In this document: positions 10,732 to 23,542 of the stretch, piece after piece | Position numbering within the stretch: the stretch's first letter is position 1 | Layout: the number at the start of each line of letters is the position of its first letter | Assembly: GCA_024500155.1 (NCBI GenBank) | Contig: CM044869.1 | Span: 35,257,898-35,321,897, forward strand | Direction: 5' to 3' | Length of the DNA: 64,000 bases | Origin: Chenopodium formosanum | Taxonomy: Eukaryota > Streptophyta > Magnoliopsida > Caryophyllales > Amaranthaceae | Translations under genes and position numbers: made by a program | The notes under the pieces: generated by a model | Database searches by the model: none | What the model was told of the DNA's origin: nothing | The model's input: only the letters and a program-made list of their open reading frames with translations

Positions 10732-13700
10732 TTCCTTCCGGACAAGTGAGCTTTTAGTGTATAGCCCTTTTCCTATGTCGCTTAATGCCTCTTCATGAAC
10801 TATAAGGTAAGATTTATTTGTCATCCTTCTTACGTCTAGAAGTGTTTCTCGATTCCGAGTCCGACTGTCAATAAACAGATGATTTCTAAAATCCATCCGA
10901 GCACGGCCATGCATTTTACAATTTCGCTGTATGAGAGGCCTTGTAAACAACAAAGACATCTTCCCTATTTTTTTAATAGGGGGACATTTCCAATCTTGTA
11001 ATGTAGCTTCTCTTATTGAGAGGACCTAGCCGCCCGAGTGTTGCCGTTATAATCCCCTATTACGGCAGACGTTTGACAATCATCAAAGCGGACTAGTACT
11101 CAAACAAGAAAGCTCACAATACTCATGGTCGAGGAAAAAAGTTCCGATAGCAATAATGAGAAATATACTTATGACGATTTTCGAATCTCTTAAAGTATTC
11201 TCATAGGTCGATCCAGTATGGTTCTAAACCAATACCTGTGTAAATGATTTATGACGATCATGTCCTTGTAGCACAAGAAACGGTGCTATAAATCAAACTA
11301 CACACTAATCTCAAATGGTCATTAATCGTCCATCGCTTAAATGACCTTGATTAGGGATAATTTTCGATTATAATATTCAATGTTCACTTAATAGGTGTTT
11401 TCTTACCAAGACTGGTCTTGATACCCTATTTTGAATATTCCAAGAATCGAATGGACTCATTATTTAATTCTAAACCACAATTAAATAGCAAACGGAGTGA
11501 TAAAATTGCATGAAATTTTAAATTACTCCAAAACCTGAATGGTTCATCTTATGATAAATGGTTTTCCGAATGTTTTAAGAGTAACACTCTTTATAAACAT
11601 TTATAGAAATCACACCCATATCTAATATGCTTGATTTCTTTCATGAAATTGTGAATGTTGTCATTCACTTATTGCATAGGTTTAGTTATAATTACTTTGC
11701 TAATCTTAGCATCTTCATTACTGATCACTTTCATAATAAGATGATAAAATTTGAGAGTGTCATGGATTATATGTGATTTAGGATTTATTGTCCAAGTGAT
11801 GGCTCCCACTCATTTTCATGATTGAGATTTTCAACTTGACAACCTACAATCATTAACGTCCAACAACGAACTTTCCATAGAACATCTTCTTTATTATCGC
11901 CATTAAGGCAACAATATTCTCAACAAATATTTTAGTAGACTTCCTAATGATGCTTTGTTTGGGTTTCACACCAAACGACTCACAATGATTTGGGATACCC
12001 TAATCACTTGTGATCATAGAAATTTACTTTAAATTCCCGCACATTACACATGGATGCACATCCATGTTACCATTCTCAAGCCACGACTTATTGTTAGCTC
12101 GTGCTTATAAGCGGCTTCCTTGTTAAGGATCTAATCCTTGCTAAGGTTTGTGCTTACAACATCAATTCTCAAATTGTATTTGTTTTCACAAGTCAAGAAT
12201 TCATCCTGTTACTTATCCAAGTACTTTGGATGTTCTTGGCCATAATCTAACGTTCTATTACATAGATTCAGGTTGATTGGTACTACATACATACTTCACA
12301 TGCTCTAAGCAAGTAAGTCGTGCGAAGATTCCATATCATAGCGTACATGATGGATTAAGTTGCAGAATAATTCTCAATCTTATTCCATCCATGTGACATT
12401 TTAGCTCATTCAGTTTCACTGAGTCTTGCTTAAATTGTTTGCTATGTGATATGGTTGAAAGTCTCTACTAGATTCTTTCTTGTTTGACTTAGTATTTAGC
12501 CTAGCTCATACTTAGTTCAAACATTTACTTAGTTTTATACATACGGGTCGAAAGTCTTTCAAAGTCCTTCAATTCATGTTTAACACGGTAAATTCCTTTA
12601 CACGTTCAAACATTTTATTAAGTCTATACAATAGATCTTAATACCCAATATGTACTAAGTATCGTCTTTTGCTTGGTCCATTGTCGAAAATACTTTCAAA
12701 TCTAAGCATTTAGCATTTGATAGTTGTTTCACAATAGAGTTCGTAAACTTTTCGTCGGACCTTTATATAATTTACTTTTGCTCCCACTAAACTTCTTATT
12801 CATAAGAATTTCTATGTTTCTCCATAAGCCAATCCTCTTATTAACTTCATGAGAAAACACGTTCCAATTCCTTTATGCAATGCTTCCTTCAATCCCATAA
12901 TGGATTTATTGAGCTTGCTTTCAAATCTAGCATTATTTAGATTTTCAAATCCCTTAGACTATTTTCATAGTCACTTCCAAAATCCTATTTTAGGAAGGCG
13001 ATTTTGGTATCTATTTTGCCATATTTCATATGTGCAATTTTGCTAGAACAACCACGAAAAGACTTTGAGCATTCCGATTGGTGAGTAGGTTTTTATTAAA
13101 ATCAACTTCGTGAATTTAATTTTATCCTTTTCAACCAATCTAGCTATGTATACATATACATTTCCACATTTGTTAGTTTTCTCCTTGAAAACTTATTTGC
13201 AATCGATGGGTCTTTCACCCTTCATGCAAATTAATCAAGTTTCAAACATGATTTTCAAACACGGAGTCTATTTCGGATCTTATGGCCTCTAACCATTATT
13301 TGGAATTTGGATTTGTCGTAGCTATTTTACAAGACATTATTCCCTTACTATCTAATAGTACATAGTATGCTTGTAAGTCTTAGGTTTATTTCTAACTTAA
13401 TAGAAAATTTATAGGATTCAATCCAAGCCTCTGGTGAATTCTATACCTATACGGGGTTATTGCATCAAACACTGAGTTTTAAGGCACTTCCAAATCCCTT
13501 TGATTTTCTTGATCTTACTCCATCTTTTCAAAAGTATTTTTTTTTGAGCAATGAATTCTCTTTTAAGGAACTTGTAAAGTCCTTTTGAGTGTTCTTGATA
13601 AAGTATTCTTACGAAGCCCTTTTAAGGTCTTTCAAGATTCTCAATTCTAGTGTGTTGCTAATCTCGATGGTTATCGAGTTCATTTTCCTCCCACTTGTCG

Positions 13701-16700
13701 TTTTGGAAACGTGTTACTTTCTAGAAAGACACCACTTAGTGCAACAAACTTTATGTTCTCAATTAGGTTGTGGAGGCAATGCCCGTAGTCTCACTTGAAT
13801 GCTTACAAAGAGATATGTATATTGTCTTTGGGTAAAAGTTCGTTGTGAAACAAAAAGTTAGCTCCCACTTGAACTATCTTAGCATTTAATGAGCCATTAA
13901 GCTGCAACTGAACCACCTAACTCTTGCTAAGCCGGTGAGCTCCCACTGAGTCACTTAGCTCCCATTGAGCCAGTGAACTCCCACTGTGGCTAAGAGTTTT
14001 AGACATATACTTGAAAAGACATATAGAAGTTAATTCTATCCATAACTGATATGGTGTCCTTTCTTAGTTTCGACATTTTGTTTAGTGTAACATTAGTCCT
14101 TTATACAAATCTTAAGAACTTTATAGGAAGGGATGTGATCCGTCATTGTTCGAGTCATTTTTAAATGGCATCGAGGTCTCTGTGAAGACACACTATGTTC
14201 TTTGTGGAGTTATTTATGAAAATTTCAATTCATAACTTTTTGATGGTCACGCTTGGCTCAAGCAAACATCGCTCGATCTAATCTAGAGGTTTTGATATCT
14301 TGCCAAGTGGATTCTGTACTTCATTGAACTCTTGAACTATTCAAGGTCAAGTTTGTTCACATTTGATGAATATAGCCGTATTATTTCAAATTCTTTATGA
14401 AACGTTGAAGTAAATGAATCCTCTTTAGCTTTCGGAGTCAATTGTCTATACCAAGAACATTATCTCTTTACTTTGTCGGTTTCAACAAGTATGACTTGCT
14501 TGTCTTAGAATGATTCCGAATCGATCAACTATCAAGACCCTATCTAATAGAGCCTTGAGTACGTTCTTGTCGATGTGACATTGCTAAAGATGTTCGGAAC
14601 GCAAATCATGCCCATGACTTTGAGCTTTTGCCAGTTTATCATGTTAAGAAAATGTTTGTTTATGATCAAGCATTCTTGACTCATGGTTTAGATAACCATG
14701 CCATTCAAATAAATTTGCAACTATTGCTCATTGCTTTGAATGTGAGTCTTTCCGTGTGTAAACGGATCAATTGCTGATTATGGAACATAATAATAACCAT
14801 TATTCGTTCCAGCCTTAGCTCAAAAGGTCTTTAAACAAAGCATATGACCTTACAACTGATGTAGCACCACTTGCTTCATTCTAAGATTGTAAACAGATAA
14901 CTCAGCTTATCTTCAATGGTTTGAGGTCACTTTCAAAGTGGAACACTCAAGCAGTATCCGATACTTTGTGAAGATAATAACTTGCTAAGTTAATTTGAAT
15001 AACATGAATTCTTTAGTAAGATGGAATCTCATTCCTTTTCTTTGTTCCTCGTTTCCTATATCTTATCACACTTCATCTCATAATCTTTAAGAACCATTTC
15101 TTTAAGAGTCTTTGACTTTTATACTTTGTTAGGCATAATTAAGCATCTAATGTGACGTAAAACAAAGTTCCATCTTTTCCTTTAATTCACGCTTGAATTA
15201 CTACATCAATGAGTCCTACTCATCTATGTATTAAGCGAAAAGATATGTTGGTTGTCAATATTAACAATTTTGAGTTTCCAACTCAATACTTCATCTTTTA
15301 TCAAAACTACCTAGTATTTTGAATACATGATCTCCAACCGTCCTTTCGGACTTTGTTATAAAAGTCATTTATGAGAATTGTATTTTAGAAATGCTTTACC
15401 TTTCTTTGAGAACCATTCTCAAAGATTTCCTTTACCAATCATGGAAAACAGTATAGTTTGATTTGGAATTCTACAAATATAAGTGCAAAGTATAACCATT
15501 TATCAAGTAAATAACATAATAAGTTTGAAAATTAAGAGGTATTCATCCAAATTTTCAATCATATTAAATGTCTTATCCACGCATTAAATTTGTCCCCATT
15601 TGGCGAGAATAAGTCGATTCCAAGATCCAAAGAAACAAAGAGTGGTTAAGCATGCTTTGGCTTGTCTTAACACTCAATCTCCTAAGGTAAGCAACGCTTT
15701 GCTAATGGCTCCAAGCTTCTCTTGGTTGAATAAATCGTCGCATCCAATGCTTTCTCAACAATTTATTCACTTTGCCACGACATGTTAGGACTCCATCACT
15801 CATATCGTTGAGTACAACCAAAACCAACTTGTATGTGATGTCTTGCTTTGGCAAACCCATCCATATACCTTACGTATCCTAGGGAATAATAGTGATGCCT
15901 CGCTTTGGCGTAGCCCATCACTACTCTCAATAGGTCAATAAGTGTTGTTTTGGAATGGCAATTTCACTCAATATTTTAGGGACCTAGGGTTTCTATGTTG
16001 GTTGATTTAAGTGAACTTAATTAATCATCACAACATTCGAAATCCTAAACATGCATCTAACATATAATTCATATATAAATGATCATAAATATGTAAAGCA
16101 TAAGCATTTTGATGCATATTGGCAACTAGCATGACCCCTTGAATTCTTCAAGTCTTCAAAAAGGTCTTGTTTTGCAACTTCATGGCTTCGTCTTCCAAGA
16201 ACCTCCGTCTTCAAGACTTAACCAAAAATTATGCAATTACTAGTTTCTACGATTAGGACCAATCTAAATATTAAGGTACAAAAATACTCAACGGTTCGCA
16301 GACCGTATTTAGATTTACAAAAATATATCACGGATCGCAGTCCGTATTTTCTATCCTAATCGGGCCCCACTAGTTGCCATTTTATAAAACCTATGAGAGA
16401 ATATACATTCCATTCATCCATTCACTATTTGTGAATGGTCCATGCATTTTACAACGATAAAACAAGTAACAATGCATAAACACGCGATAACTAGTGACTA
16501 ATCTAGGTGGTTAATCCAATTAACACGCCTAATTAAAACTAGTCAAAGTTGTTTTAACCGATTATGTAAATAAACGCAATTAATATTTGAAGCTCCCACT
16601 AAATTCCGCATCCAACTTAATTAATCCAATTAATTAAGCCGGTAAAACCCAATTATTTGCCAAAATAGAATTTTGCAAATGCCGCTAAAAAACCGAGGCC

Positions 16701-18038
16701 TAGCCTCCAAAATTATTAAAATAATTAAAAAAGGCAAAATAAGCAAAAATTACGTAGTCCAAAATATCCAAGTGCCTAGCACTAAGACTTGGAGTGCTCA
16801 CAACTCGCACACAACTCGCACGATCTCATTGCACCACATTGCTCGACAAGCAATGTCTACGCATATTACCCTTAATTATGTACCAAGCTACGCACACATA
16901 CACGCTCAATGCAAGCCCTACGCTCAGCTTACCCACGGCCAGCCATAAGGCGGCTGCCATGGTGCGCCACAACAGCTCCCCGCACACATGCGCATCTCTT
17001 CGAGGCACCTAGCAGCCTTGGCAGCCCCATGTGGGTTGCGTGAGCAGCCCGGCTGGCCGAGAGCATGCTTGGGGCTCTTAGGCCTCGATTTAGTGCTCAT
17101 GCCTCAGGAAAAATTCCCGACTTTGTGTGACATTCTTAATCCATTCTAAATTAATTTTAGAATCAATTAACCTTGAGGAAAAATGAAAATATAACAAGTC
17201 CAACTTAAATAAATTCATCCAAGTGCATAAAACCAAAATTATTCCAAGAACCATTCTTTAATAAAATTGGTTTAACTTGGTGCAACCAAAATAAGAGGGC
17301 AATTACTCACTATTAATTAAATTAATTTAAATTAATCTTGAGATTTTGACAAAATAAAAGGGAGTTGGAAAAATGAACATAAGTTCAATAAAGATTCCAA
17401 TATGAAGATGATTAATTTTCTATCAGAAGTTTCAAACTTTATGATTCCAATCAACTTAGAAATGATTAAATCAACAAAGTTCAACAAAAATTCATGGAAT
17501 TTAGTAACTTAAAGTTTCAATCACTTAACATAATTAAAGATTGAATCTTTAGTACTTAGAAGCCTCAAAGAACAACAATTTCACACTTAATGCAATTAAT
17601 TTGCAATTATGTGAAAAAATAAAACCAAGCTTTCCAACACAAATCACTACCAAGTAATCATGCCTAAAGTGGTTTAAAATTGCATATAAAATATGTATTG
17701 AACCAATTACATAACCACCATAAATATGCAATTAATTTTCAAGGTTAGAAAGACTTAAAATTTTTCGAAAAAACGAAAAATCCCTCGAAAAGTGCATTTC
17801 TGGTTGTTTTTTGGCTAAAAACAGAGTCCTAAAAGGGTAAAACCATTTCCAGAACGCCTTTTCCACCCAAAAGTCACTATTTTTGGGTCGAAATCTGGGT
17901 TCGGGAGCCGAAGTCAGCTCTACTACGGGATTAAAATTAATAAAACGAGCTACTAATCTAATTAGCAACTTAAAACCAGAAAAATTAAGCCATAAAAACA
18001 CCTTGAAAAATAATATGATTTTAAAAATAAACGAGCGA
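10732..18038 (-). other. LARD copy 1 interior, non-coding
   Basis: No gag, protease, RT, RNase H or integrase motif was recognised in any frame; only scattered ORFs below about 95 codons. The sequence aligns end to end with 30993-38260 in reverse complement. Landmarks: PPT-like unit cluster (13859-13995), a conserved 'cacggatcgcagtccgtatt' segment (16330), and a GC-richer block (16790-17060). No host gene. Confidence 0.8.
13859..13995 (-). repeat. Cluster of GTGGGAGC units inside LARD copy 1
   Basis: Seven or so degenerate ~20-bp units built on gctcccact / agtgggagc with 'ttagc' spacers. The core equals the element's PPT. The homologous cluster in copy 2 is 35044-35180. Confidence 0.75.
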
Positions 18039-18051
18039 GGCTCCGATACCG
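18039..18051 (-). other. PBS of LARD copy 1
   Basis: The minus strand reads gcggtatcggagc immediately after the 5' LTR, close to the plant initiator-Met tRNA primer site TGGTATCAGAGC. It sets the orientation. Confidence 0.85.
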
Positions 18052-19314
18052 CGTTGGGGTTTGGTGAGTCCGACTCACAGCGGAAACAAACCCAAAACCA
18101 AGACCGCACTAGCAATAAATAAAACCATAAACATAATTAACTTAATGACAAGATTAAGATAATAATTATACCTTTGACGCGTGCTTCGCCCGGCCTCGAG
18201 GGGCTCTTACTTCGAAAGCTAGCCTTGAAATTACGACGACCTCCAACGGAAGTCCACCCACAACTCGAACACCGACAAGGGTCCAATGCCTTGGAGTTAG
18301 CAAGGCCCGACCTAAACCCGAGTAATTGAGTTCAAAGGTTTTCACAATGGTGATGCCTTTTTCAACTCTTGAGTTCAAAGATTTTCACAAATAGTGATGC
18401 CTTTTTCAACTCTTACTCTAGTGAACAATCCCATGCCATGCCTTGGTTTTTTATAAGGAAAGCTCCCTTGTGAATTCCACTCATCTTTCAATGTGGGACT
18501 TTTTCACAAAAAGATCCCACATGGAAAGATTGATGAATTCAACCCTTAGTTAAATAAACCAAGGAACAAGTAATAAGTGTCACATGGTTACGTGAGGACC
18601 ACTTTCTCACTTGGTCCCCCAGGCAACTCACATGAATTGTGAGCTAACCATATATCACCCAACCTTGAGCCCCAATTTGGGTTTGGTTGGGCCACTTCTT
18701 TCGGCCCGTGTCCATGACCCGTCACCCGGGTCCACGACCCCTTTTTGCCACATGTCGCTGCCACTGTGGCACGCTGACAACGTCGCATGCTGCCACATGG
18801 CCCGTTGCCAACGTTGCACGCTGCCATTTGGCGGCTGCCAACGTGGCTTCCACATGGTGCTGCCATGTGTACTGCCATATGGTGTGCTGCCACGTGGCAC
18901 GCTCCTATTTGGCGCGCTCCCTAGCCTTTCGCGTGGCTTGGGTTTTACTTGTTACTTGAAGCATTTTCCCGTCTTGCCAAATCCTAAATTTTGGCTCAAC
19001 ATTTGAGATTTGTTTCCAACGCTCAGTTTCGACGCTCCAAGCTCGAATTTCCGACGTCTAAATATTAATTACTCAGTCGACTCATTAATTTCTTCCGAAC
19101 TAATTCGTCGCTTTGGCTCGTTAGTTTCTTGGGTGTGACCGAAGGGTTTAGTCAAGATTAAGCTGTAATATTAATTATACATTAATATTACTGATCAGAA
19201 GCGGCGTCCACCCAGGCATTCCGATCACTTGACCTCACTGAAAAATTAGCTTTCTTATAATTCCGATCCCCCTATGGGAATAATACACTTGTTCGATGGA
19301 CACCACTCCTTTCA
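18052..19314 (-). repeat. LARD copy 1, 5' LTR (right)
   Basis: Pairs with 9515-10720 and ends …ctcctttca before GAACC. The CACGTGGC-rich block (about 18744-18905) is longer than in the left LTR. The TATA site is degenerate (ttttttataagg near 18450), so this 5' LTR promoter may be weak. Confidence 0.92.
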
Positions 19315-19319
19315 GAACC

Positions 19320-20424
19320 TCCTCCGCATCAGGGGGAGAAATTTTACCATCGGAGGCTTTGGAGTGGGCTTTGATATAGTCCCATCCGGCCTCTCTGCGC
19401 CTGGGGGTGGTGCAATCCCCCACGCTCCTGAAGGTAAATACAATCCCTTCGAATCTCTTCCTGAGCTGGGATAGCCGTTGCGAGTGAAATCTCACTCTCA
19501 ACAGACTTCTTCGTCCGACAGCCGGCATAAAGCTGGTGCCGCCTATATAGCTCACTCACCCCCTTTCACATATGGTGCAGATCAATCCCCCCGATGGCCG
19601 GACGTCCAGGCGCATGCCCGGTCCATGCTGGCTGTCGTTCCCAAGAAGGAGAAGGATGCCATCCTGGGCATTGAGACGTTCAATGTTGAACGTATCACTG
19701 CACTCCTGTTTGAGGTATACCTAATTCCCCTTTGCTGGAACTAAGTATAATATATCCCGCATGAATGACACCGTTTGTGTCTACAGGCCATGCTCAGGGT
19801 TGATGGACTCAAACGGCCATATGCCCGGAAGAGGGAGGAGGTAAAGAGAGCCACTAGATCAGCTAGGGATTCTTAAGATGTTGCTGAATATCAATGTACA
19901 ATTAATGAACTTGAAACTAAAGACGAATTGCTGCAACAGGCGAATCAGATCAAGGGTCTTCAAAAAGCCCTGGATGAGGCTAAGGAGAAGGCCAACACAG
20001 CTGAAACCAACCTCAAGAAGGCGGAGGAAGACCTCAAGGCCTTGCAGGGTGCCTCCCAGGAGAATGTAAAGCTCAAGGCGGAGGTTGAGAGGCTGAAGAA
20101 GGATGCGGAGCGAGTCCAAATGAATATCAAGGCAACAATCGAGGCAGAGCAAGACCGCCTGATTGCTGAAAATGAAGCGGACTCCGACGCCCGGATGAAG
20201 ATCGCTTGGGAAGCTCTCCACCCAAGAAGGACTTTAATTTGTGGGCTCTGGCTTTTTAATATGCTGAAAATGTAGTGTATTTAAGAGAGAAAGGGGAGCC
20301 CGAGCCCGAGTCCTTCGAGGCCTAGGCAAACGCAGAGCTTGAGGAGCCTGCCAAGGAGATCCCCGAAGAAGGAGAAGCCATTGAGCTCCAATCTAATGGG
20401 GATAATCCCAAAGAGGAGAACTAG
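19320..20424 (+). pseudogene. Antisense gene, exon 3 remainder and coiled-coil exon 4
   Basis: Continuation of the gene cut at 9514; with one GAACC copy removed the frame stays open across the junction. Exon 3 runs to 19714 with one TAG (19472). Intron 3 is 19715-19786 (GTATAC…TCTACAG, phase 0). Exon 4 has TAA at 19874, then a long Lys/Glu/Ala heptad-like stretch (about 19930-20190) predicting a coiled coil. A one-base shift near 20222 moves the frame into an acidic tail (EPEPESFEA…EEPAKEIPEEGEA) with TAA 20257 and TAG 20323, ending at TAG 20422-20424. The reconstructed product would be about 850 residues. The gene is convergent with pol, about 1.16 kb from its stop. Confidence 0.8.
19715..19786 (+). 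other. Predicted intron 3 of antisense gene
   Basis: Donor GAG|GTATAC, acceptor GTCTACAG, 72 bp, phase 0. It joins …ITALLFE to AMLRVDGLKR. Confidence 0.7.
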
Positions 20425-21588
20425 GCGGGCCAGCCTTGATTTTTCTACGGCAGTATGCCAAATTTTAGCTTTTCCGGCCTGCGTGTCGAGTATTTGTATA
20501 TTTTTACCGATTGAGGAGTCGGGTGACAATATCTATTTTCTGTCCCGGATGTGATCCGGTTAACAATAATATCCGGTTTTTACCGGCTTGAATGAAATTT
20601 GCCAACTAAGTCAGTTTGATGAATTTGCTATATTTTTTTTTTTGAATTTTTTCCCAACTTTTTAAAGCATGTGGCAATTCTTTTCTATACCGGCCACTCT
20701 TGTCCTTGGCGGCTGTGTGGTTGGTTTCAATACTTCTTTGACTGATTGACTTTGGAATGCTTGATATTTTAGAGAGTATGGAATATTCCTAAGTCAATCA
20801 ATCACAGTAGTGATTGCCCCAAACCAAGTACATAGCCGTCCACGACAGCCGTTTTACCCAATCGGGTGTTCGTATATAGCTTCTTTGTGAGCTAGACGGG
20901 AAATTGCCGCCTGGCAATTAATGGAGCAAGGAACATACTGTCCGCATGTTTGATGGATCCTAGACAGCTTAAAGGCCGTCTGGGATACCTGCAATCCATT
21001 GCACTTGGTTCGTCAGCCCCATTGGGGTGACCAGTACAATTTCGTTGAACAACCTAACAGAGAACTTCAGTAATTGACCGACTGATGTCACTTGACATCC
21101 GGTGTTAAGCTTAATCATTCTTTTAGACTGTTTTGGTCAGACAGCTATGAGTTGACCAATTTGGTTGTTCAATCTTTGCCGTCTGCATATGCTGGAAGAG
21201 CAAACGATAGAATGCCCTCTGCGACGATAACACCCGGAGGGGCGTCGCTGAACGCCATACTCAAATAAGAGCAGACGAATTTATAAAATAAGTTACATCC
21301 GGCCATTGGCCTTGGTTTAAGTATCATTTTAGCCACTAAGTCTTTTAACTTAGCTTAGTTTTATCCATTATCGGGGCCGTCTGTGCATTGCACTTACGAT
21401 GGTCCACCAATTTTAAATATTAGGTTAGCCACTAAGTTTTTAACTTAGCTTATTTATTCAATAGACCGTCTGTGTTTTCTACAGGCGGTAGTATATTGTT
21501 GCGCATGTATATATACAAAACAATTAATATTGAAAACAAAAAGCAACTTTGCATTGATAGGCTTTTTATTTACAAAAATTTACAAGTC
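20425..21588. other. Intergenic 3' region between antisense gene and pol
   Basis: Non-coding. Contains many ccgtctg / ccggctt words and a two-unit duplication at about 21316-21480 ('tagccactaagt…aacttagctta…ccgtctgtg'). Presumably holds the 3' ends of both convergent transcripts; no clear polyadenylation cluster was identified. Confidence 0.5.
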
Positions 21589-22763
21589 TTAGAAGTAGTA
21601 CTTTTTCAAGTTATCTACATTCCAAGTTCTTGATAGCTGTCTGCCGTCTGGAGTTTCCAGGTGGTAGGTGCCGTTTCTTACTTCTTCATAGATCCGTAGG
21701 GGCCTTCCCAATTAGGAGTTAGCTTTCCTTGCTCATTGGCCCTACCGGTTGCCTCCATTTTTCGTAACACAAAGTCCCCAACTTTCAAGGGCCGTTTGTG
21801 CACTATCTTGTTATAGGCACGGTTCATTCTCAGACGGTAAATCTCATGACGCAAGGCGGCATTGCCCCTGCGCTCCGAGAGTGAGTCCAATGCTAGCCGC
21901 ATGGCCTCCCAGTTGGCCTCTTCGTCGTATAGCATGACTCGTAGAGTCGGCTCATAATGCTCTTTCAATTTTCTTTTCGATACCGTCTGAGATGAGTTTG
22001 TTAAAGGCTTCAACTTGGCCGTTTGCTTGGGGTCGGCCGACTGATGCAAAACAATGTGAGATCCTTTGATCTCCCATCCAAGTTTTAAGTTGAGGCGTCT
22101 CAAATTGAGGTCCATTATCAAATATCATAGACAGGGTACCCCGAATCGGGTGATAATGTTCTTCTAGATGAAGGAGATGACATCTTTTGTCTTGATGCCT
22201 TTTACCGCCTCTACTTCCACCCACTTAGTGAAATAATCCACAGCCACAAGAATATAGCGCTTTCCGCCTGGTGCAGGCGTATACGGACCTAGAATGTCCA
22301 TGCCCCATTTAGTAAACGGGACTGGGCTGTGGATTGCCGTTAGGTCAGTAGCCGGTTGATGAATTAGCTTGCCAAATCTTTGACACTTATCACATTTTCT
22401 AACAAATTCCATGGCATCTGACTCAAGAGTGGGCCAGAAGTAATGTCGGCTGGCCCTGACGGCTAAGGATCTGCCGTCGGCATGAGAGGCGCAGTATCCC
22501 GCATGCAACTCTTCGAGAACTTCTTTCCCCTTATCCGGGGTGACACACTTCAATAGAGGATTCAAAAACCCTGCCTTGAAGAGTTCTCCTTCTCTCATCT
22601 CGAAGTTTGCTGCACGCTTCTTCAACACGGCTGCCTCCTGAGGTGAATTAGGGAGCGTGCCGTGTGTCAGATACGCCCGGATGCTATCCATCCAAGTAGA
22701 ACTTTGATCTTGCACTCCAATGGGTTCATCATCAGATATGCTTCGTTTTCCATTACTTCCCAA
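21589..22763 (-). pseudogene. Retand-like integrase, with internal deletion
   Basis: Inserts element cDNA into the genome. The N-terminal HHCC finger (HAGYCASHADGRSL…CDKCQRFG) is at 22380-22520 and the core begins WGMDILGPYTPAPGG. The frame then breaks near 22180 and 22120. DNGPQFETPQ and the glutamate in QVEAFNKL are present (about 22000-22110). Directly after that glutamate, the usual stretch of about 50 residues linking to the C-terminal domain is missing near 21970, jumping to HYEPTLRVMLYDEEANWEAM. The C-terminal GKLTPNWEGP and, after a further shift, GTYHLETPDG…LKKYYF end at TAA 21589-21591. The deletion alone should inactivate the enzyme. Confidence 0.85.
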
Positions 22764-23488
22764 AAGATTGACCGAGGCATATCATAGGAGGTGGAGGATG
22801 CCAACTTAGACAGAGCATCCGCCTGGTTGTTTTCAGACCGAGGCACTTGACTTAGATGAAATTGTTCAAGTGTCCCAACATCAGCCTTGACCGCCTGCAA
22901 ATATTTTATCATAGTCGGATGGGTGGCTTCATACTCACCATGGTATTGGCTAACGACCAACTGAGAATCAGAGCAGGCGTCAATTTTTGTTGCCCCTGCC
23001 GCCTTACACATGCGGATGCCAGCTAGCAGGGCTTCATATTCCACCTCATTGTTTGAGGCCTGAAATTTAAACCGTAGTGCATACTCATATTTATCTCCTT
23101 CCGGAGATTGACATATTATGCCGGCACCACAACCGTTCATAGTAGAGCTCCCGTCTACATGCACCTTCCAAACCTGATCAAGGTTATCCGGAGCAACCGG
23201 CCTTGTCATTTCGACAATGAAGTCGGCAAATGCCTGGCCCTTCACCGCCTTTCGTGGTTCATAGGTGATTTCAAGACTTTGCATTTCAATAGCCCATTTG
23301 AGCATTCTACCGGATGATTTCAGTGTTGTCATTGGCCGCTTGAGGGGTTGATCTGTGTAGATCACCGCCAGATGTGCCAAGAAGTATGGTTTCAACTTCT
23401 TAATAGCCATGTAGAGAGCAAGGCCAAATTTTTCAACCATGGGGTACCGGAGTTCAGCATTTCTGAGCACATGGCTAATGAAATACAC
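22667..23488 (-). pseudogene. Retand-like RNase H pair (RT-linked plus second RNase H)
   Basis: The N-terminal part (MYFISHVLRNAELRYPMVEKFGLALYMAIKKL) is the degraded RT-connected RNase H. Residues from VHVDGSSTMNGCGAG to NNQADALSKLAS form a second RNase H with acidic residues in VHVDGS, NNEVEYEALLAG, SDSQLVV and NQADALS. Tat-clade elements are known to carry such an added archaeal-type domain. It is one of the longest uninterrupted frames in the element (273 codons) and overlaps the start of the integrase frame. Confidence 0.85.
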
Positions 23489-23542
23489 CGGGAGCTGATT
23501 GTCGTCTCTCTTAGCAAGGAGAACAGCACTAAGGGCATGATC

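Larger units (their letters stand above)
9515..19314 (-). mobile_element. Coding-poor LTR retrotransposon (LARD-like), copy 1
   Basis: Two LTRs (9515-10720, 18052-19314) flank about 7.3 kb of interior with no substantial ORF. A perfect GAACC duplication (9510-9514, 19315-19319) shows insertion into exon 3 of the antisense gene. The minus-strand order is 5' LTR right, PBS 18039-18051, PPT 10721-10731, 3' LTR left. Copy 2 of the same family lies at 29818-39363 in the opposite orientation. The size and lack of coding fit the class called large retrotransposon derivatives. The initiator-Met-like PBS suggests a Copia-type helper, but this is inference. Confidence 0.92.

Noticed and set aside
10732..18038. 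Short ORFs such as 12849-13046 and 16673-16948
   Set aside because: All below 95 codons, no domain, not conserved in the homologous positions of the second LARD copy as frames.
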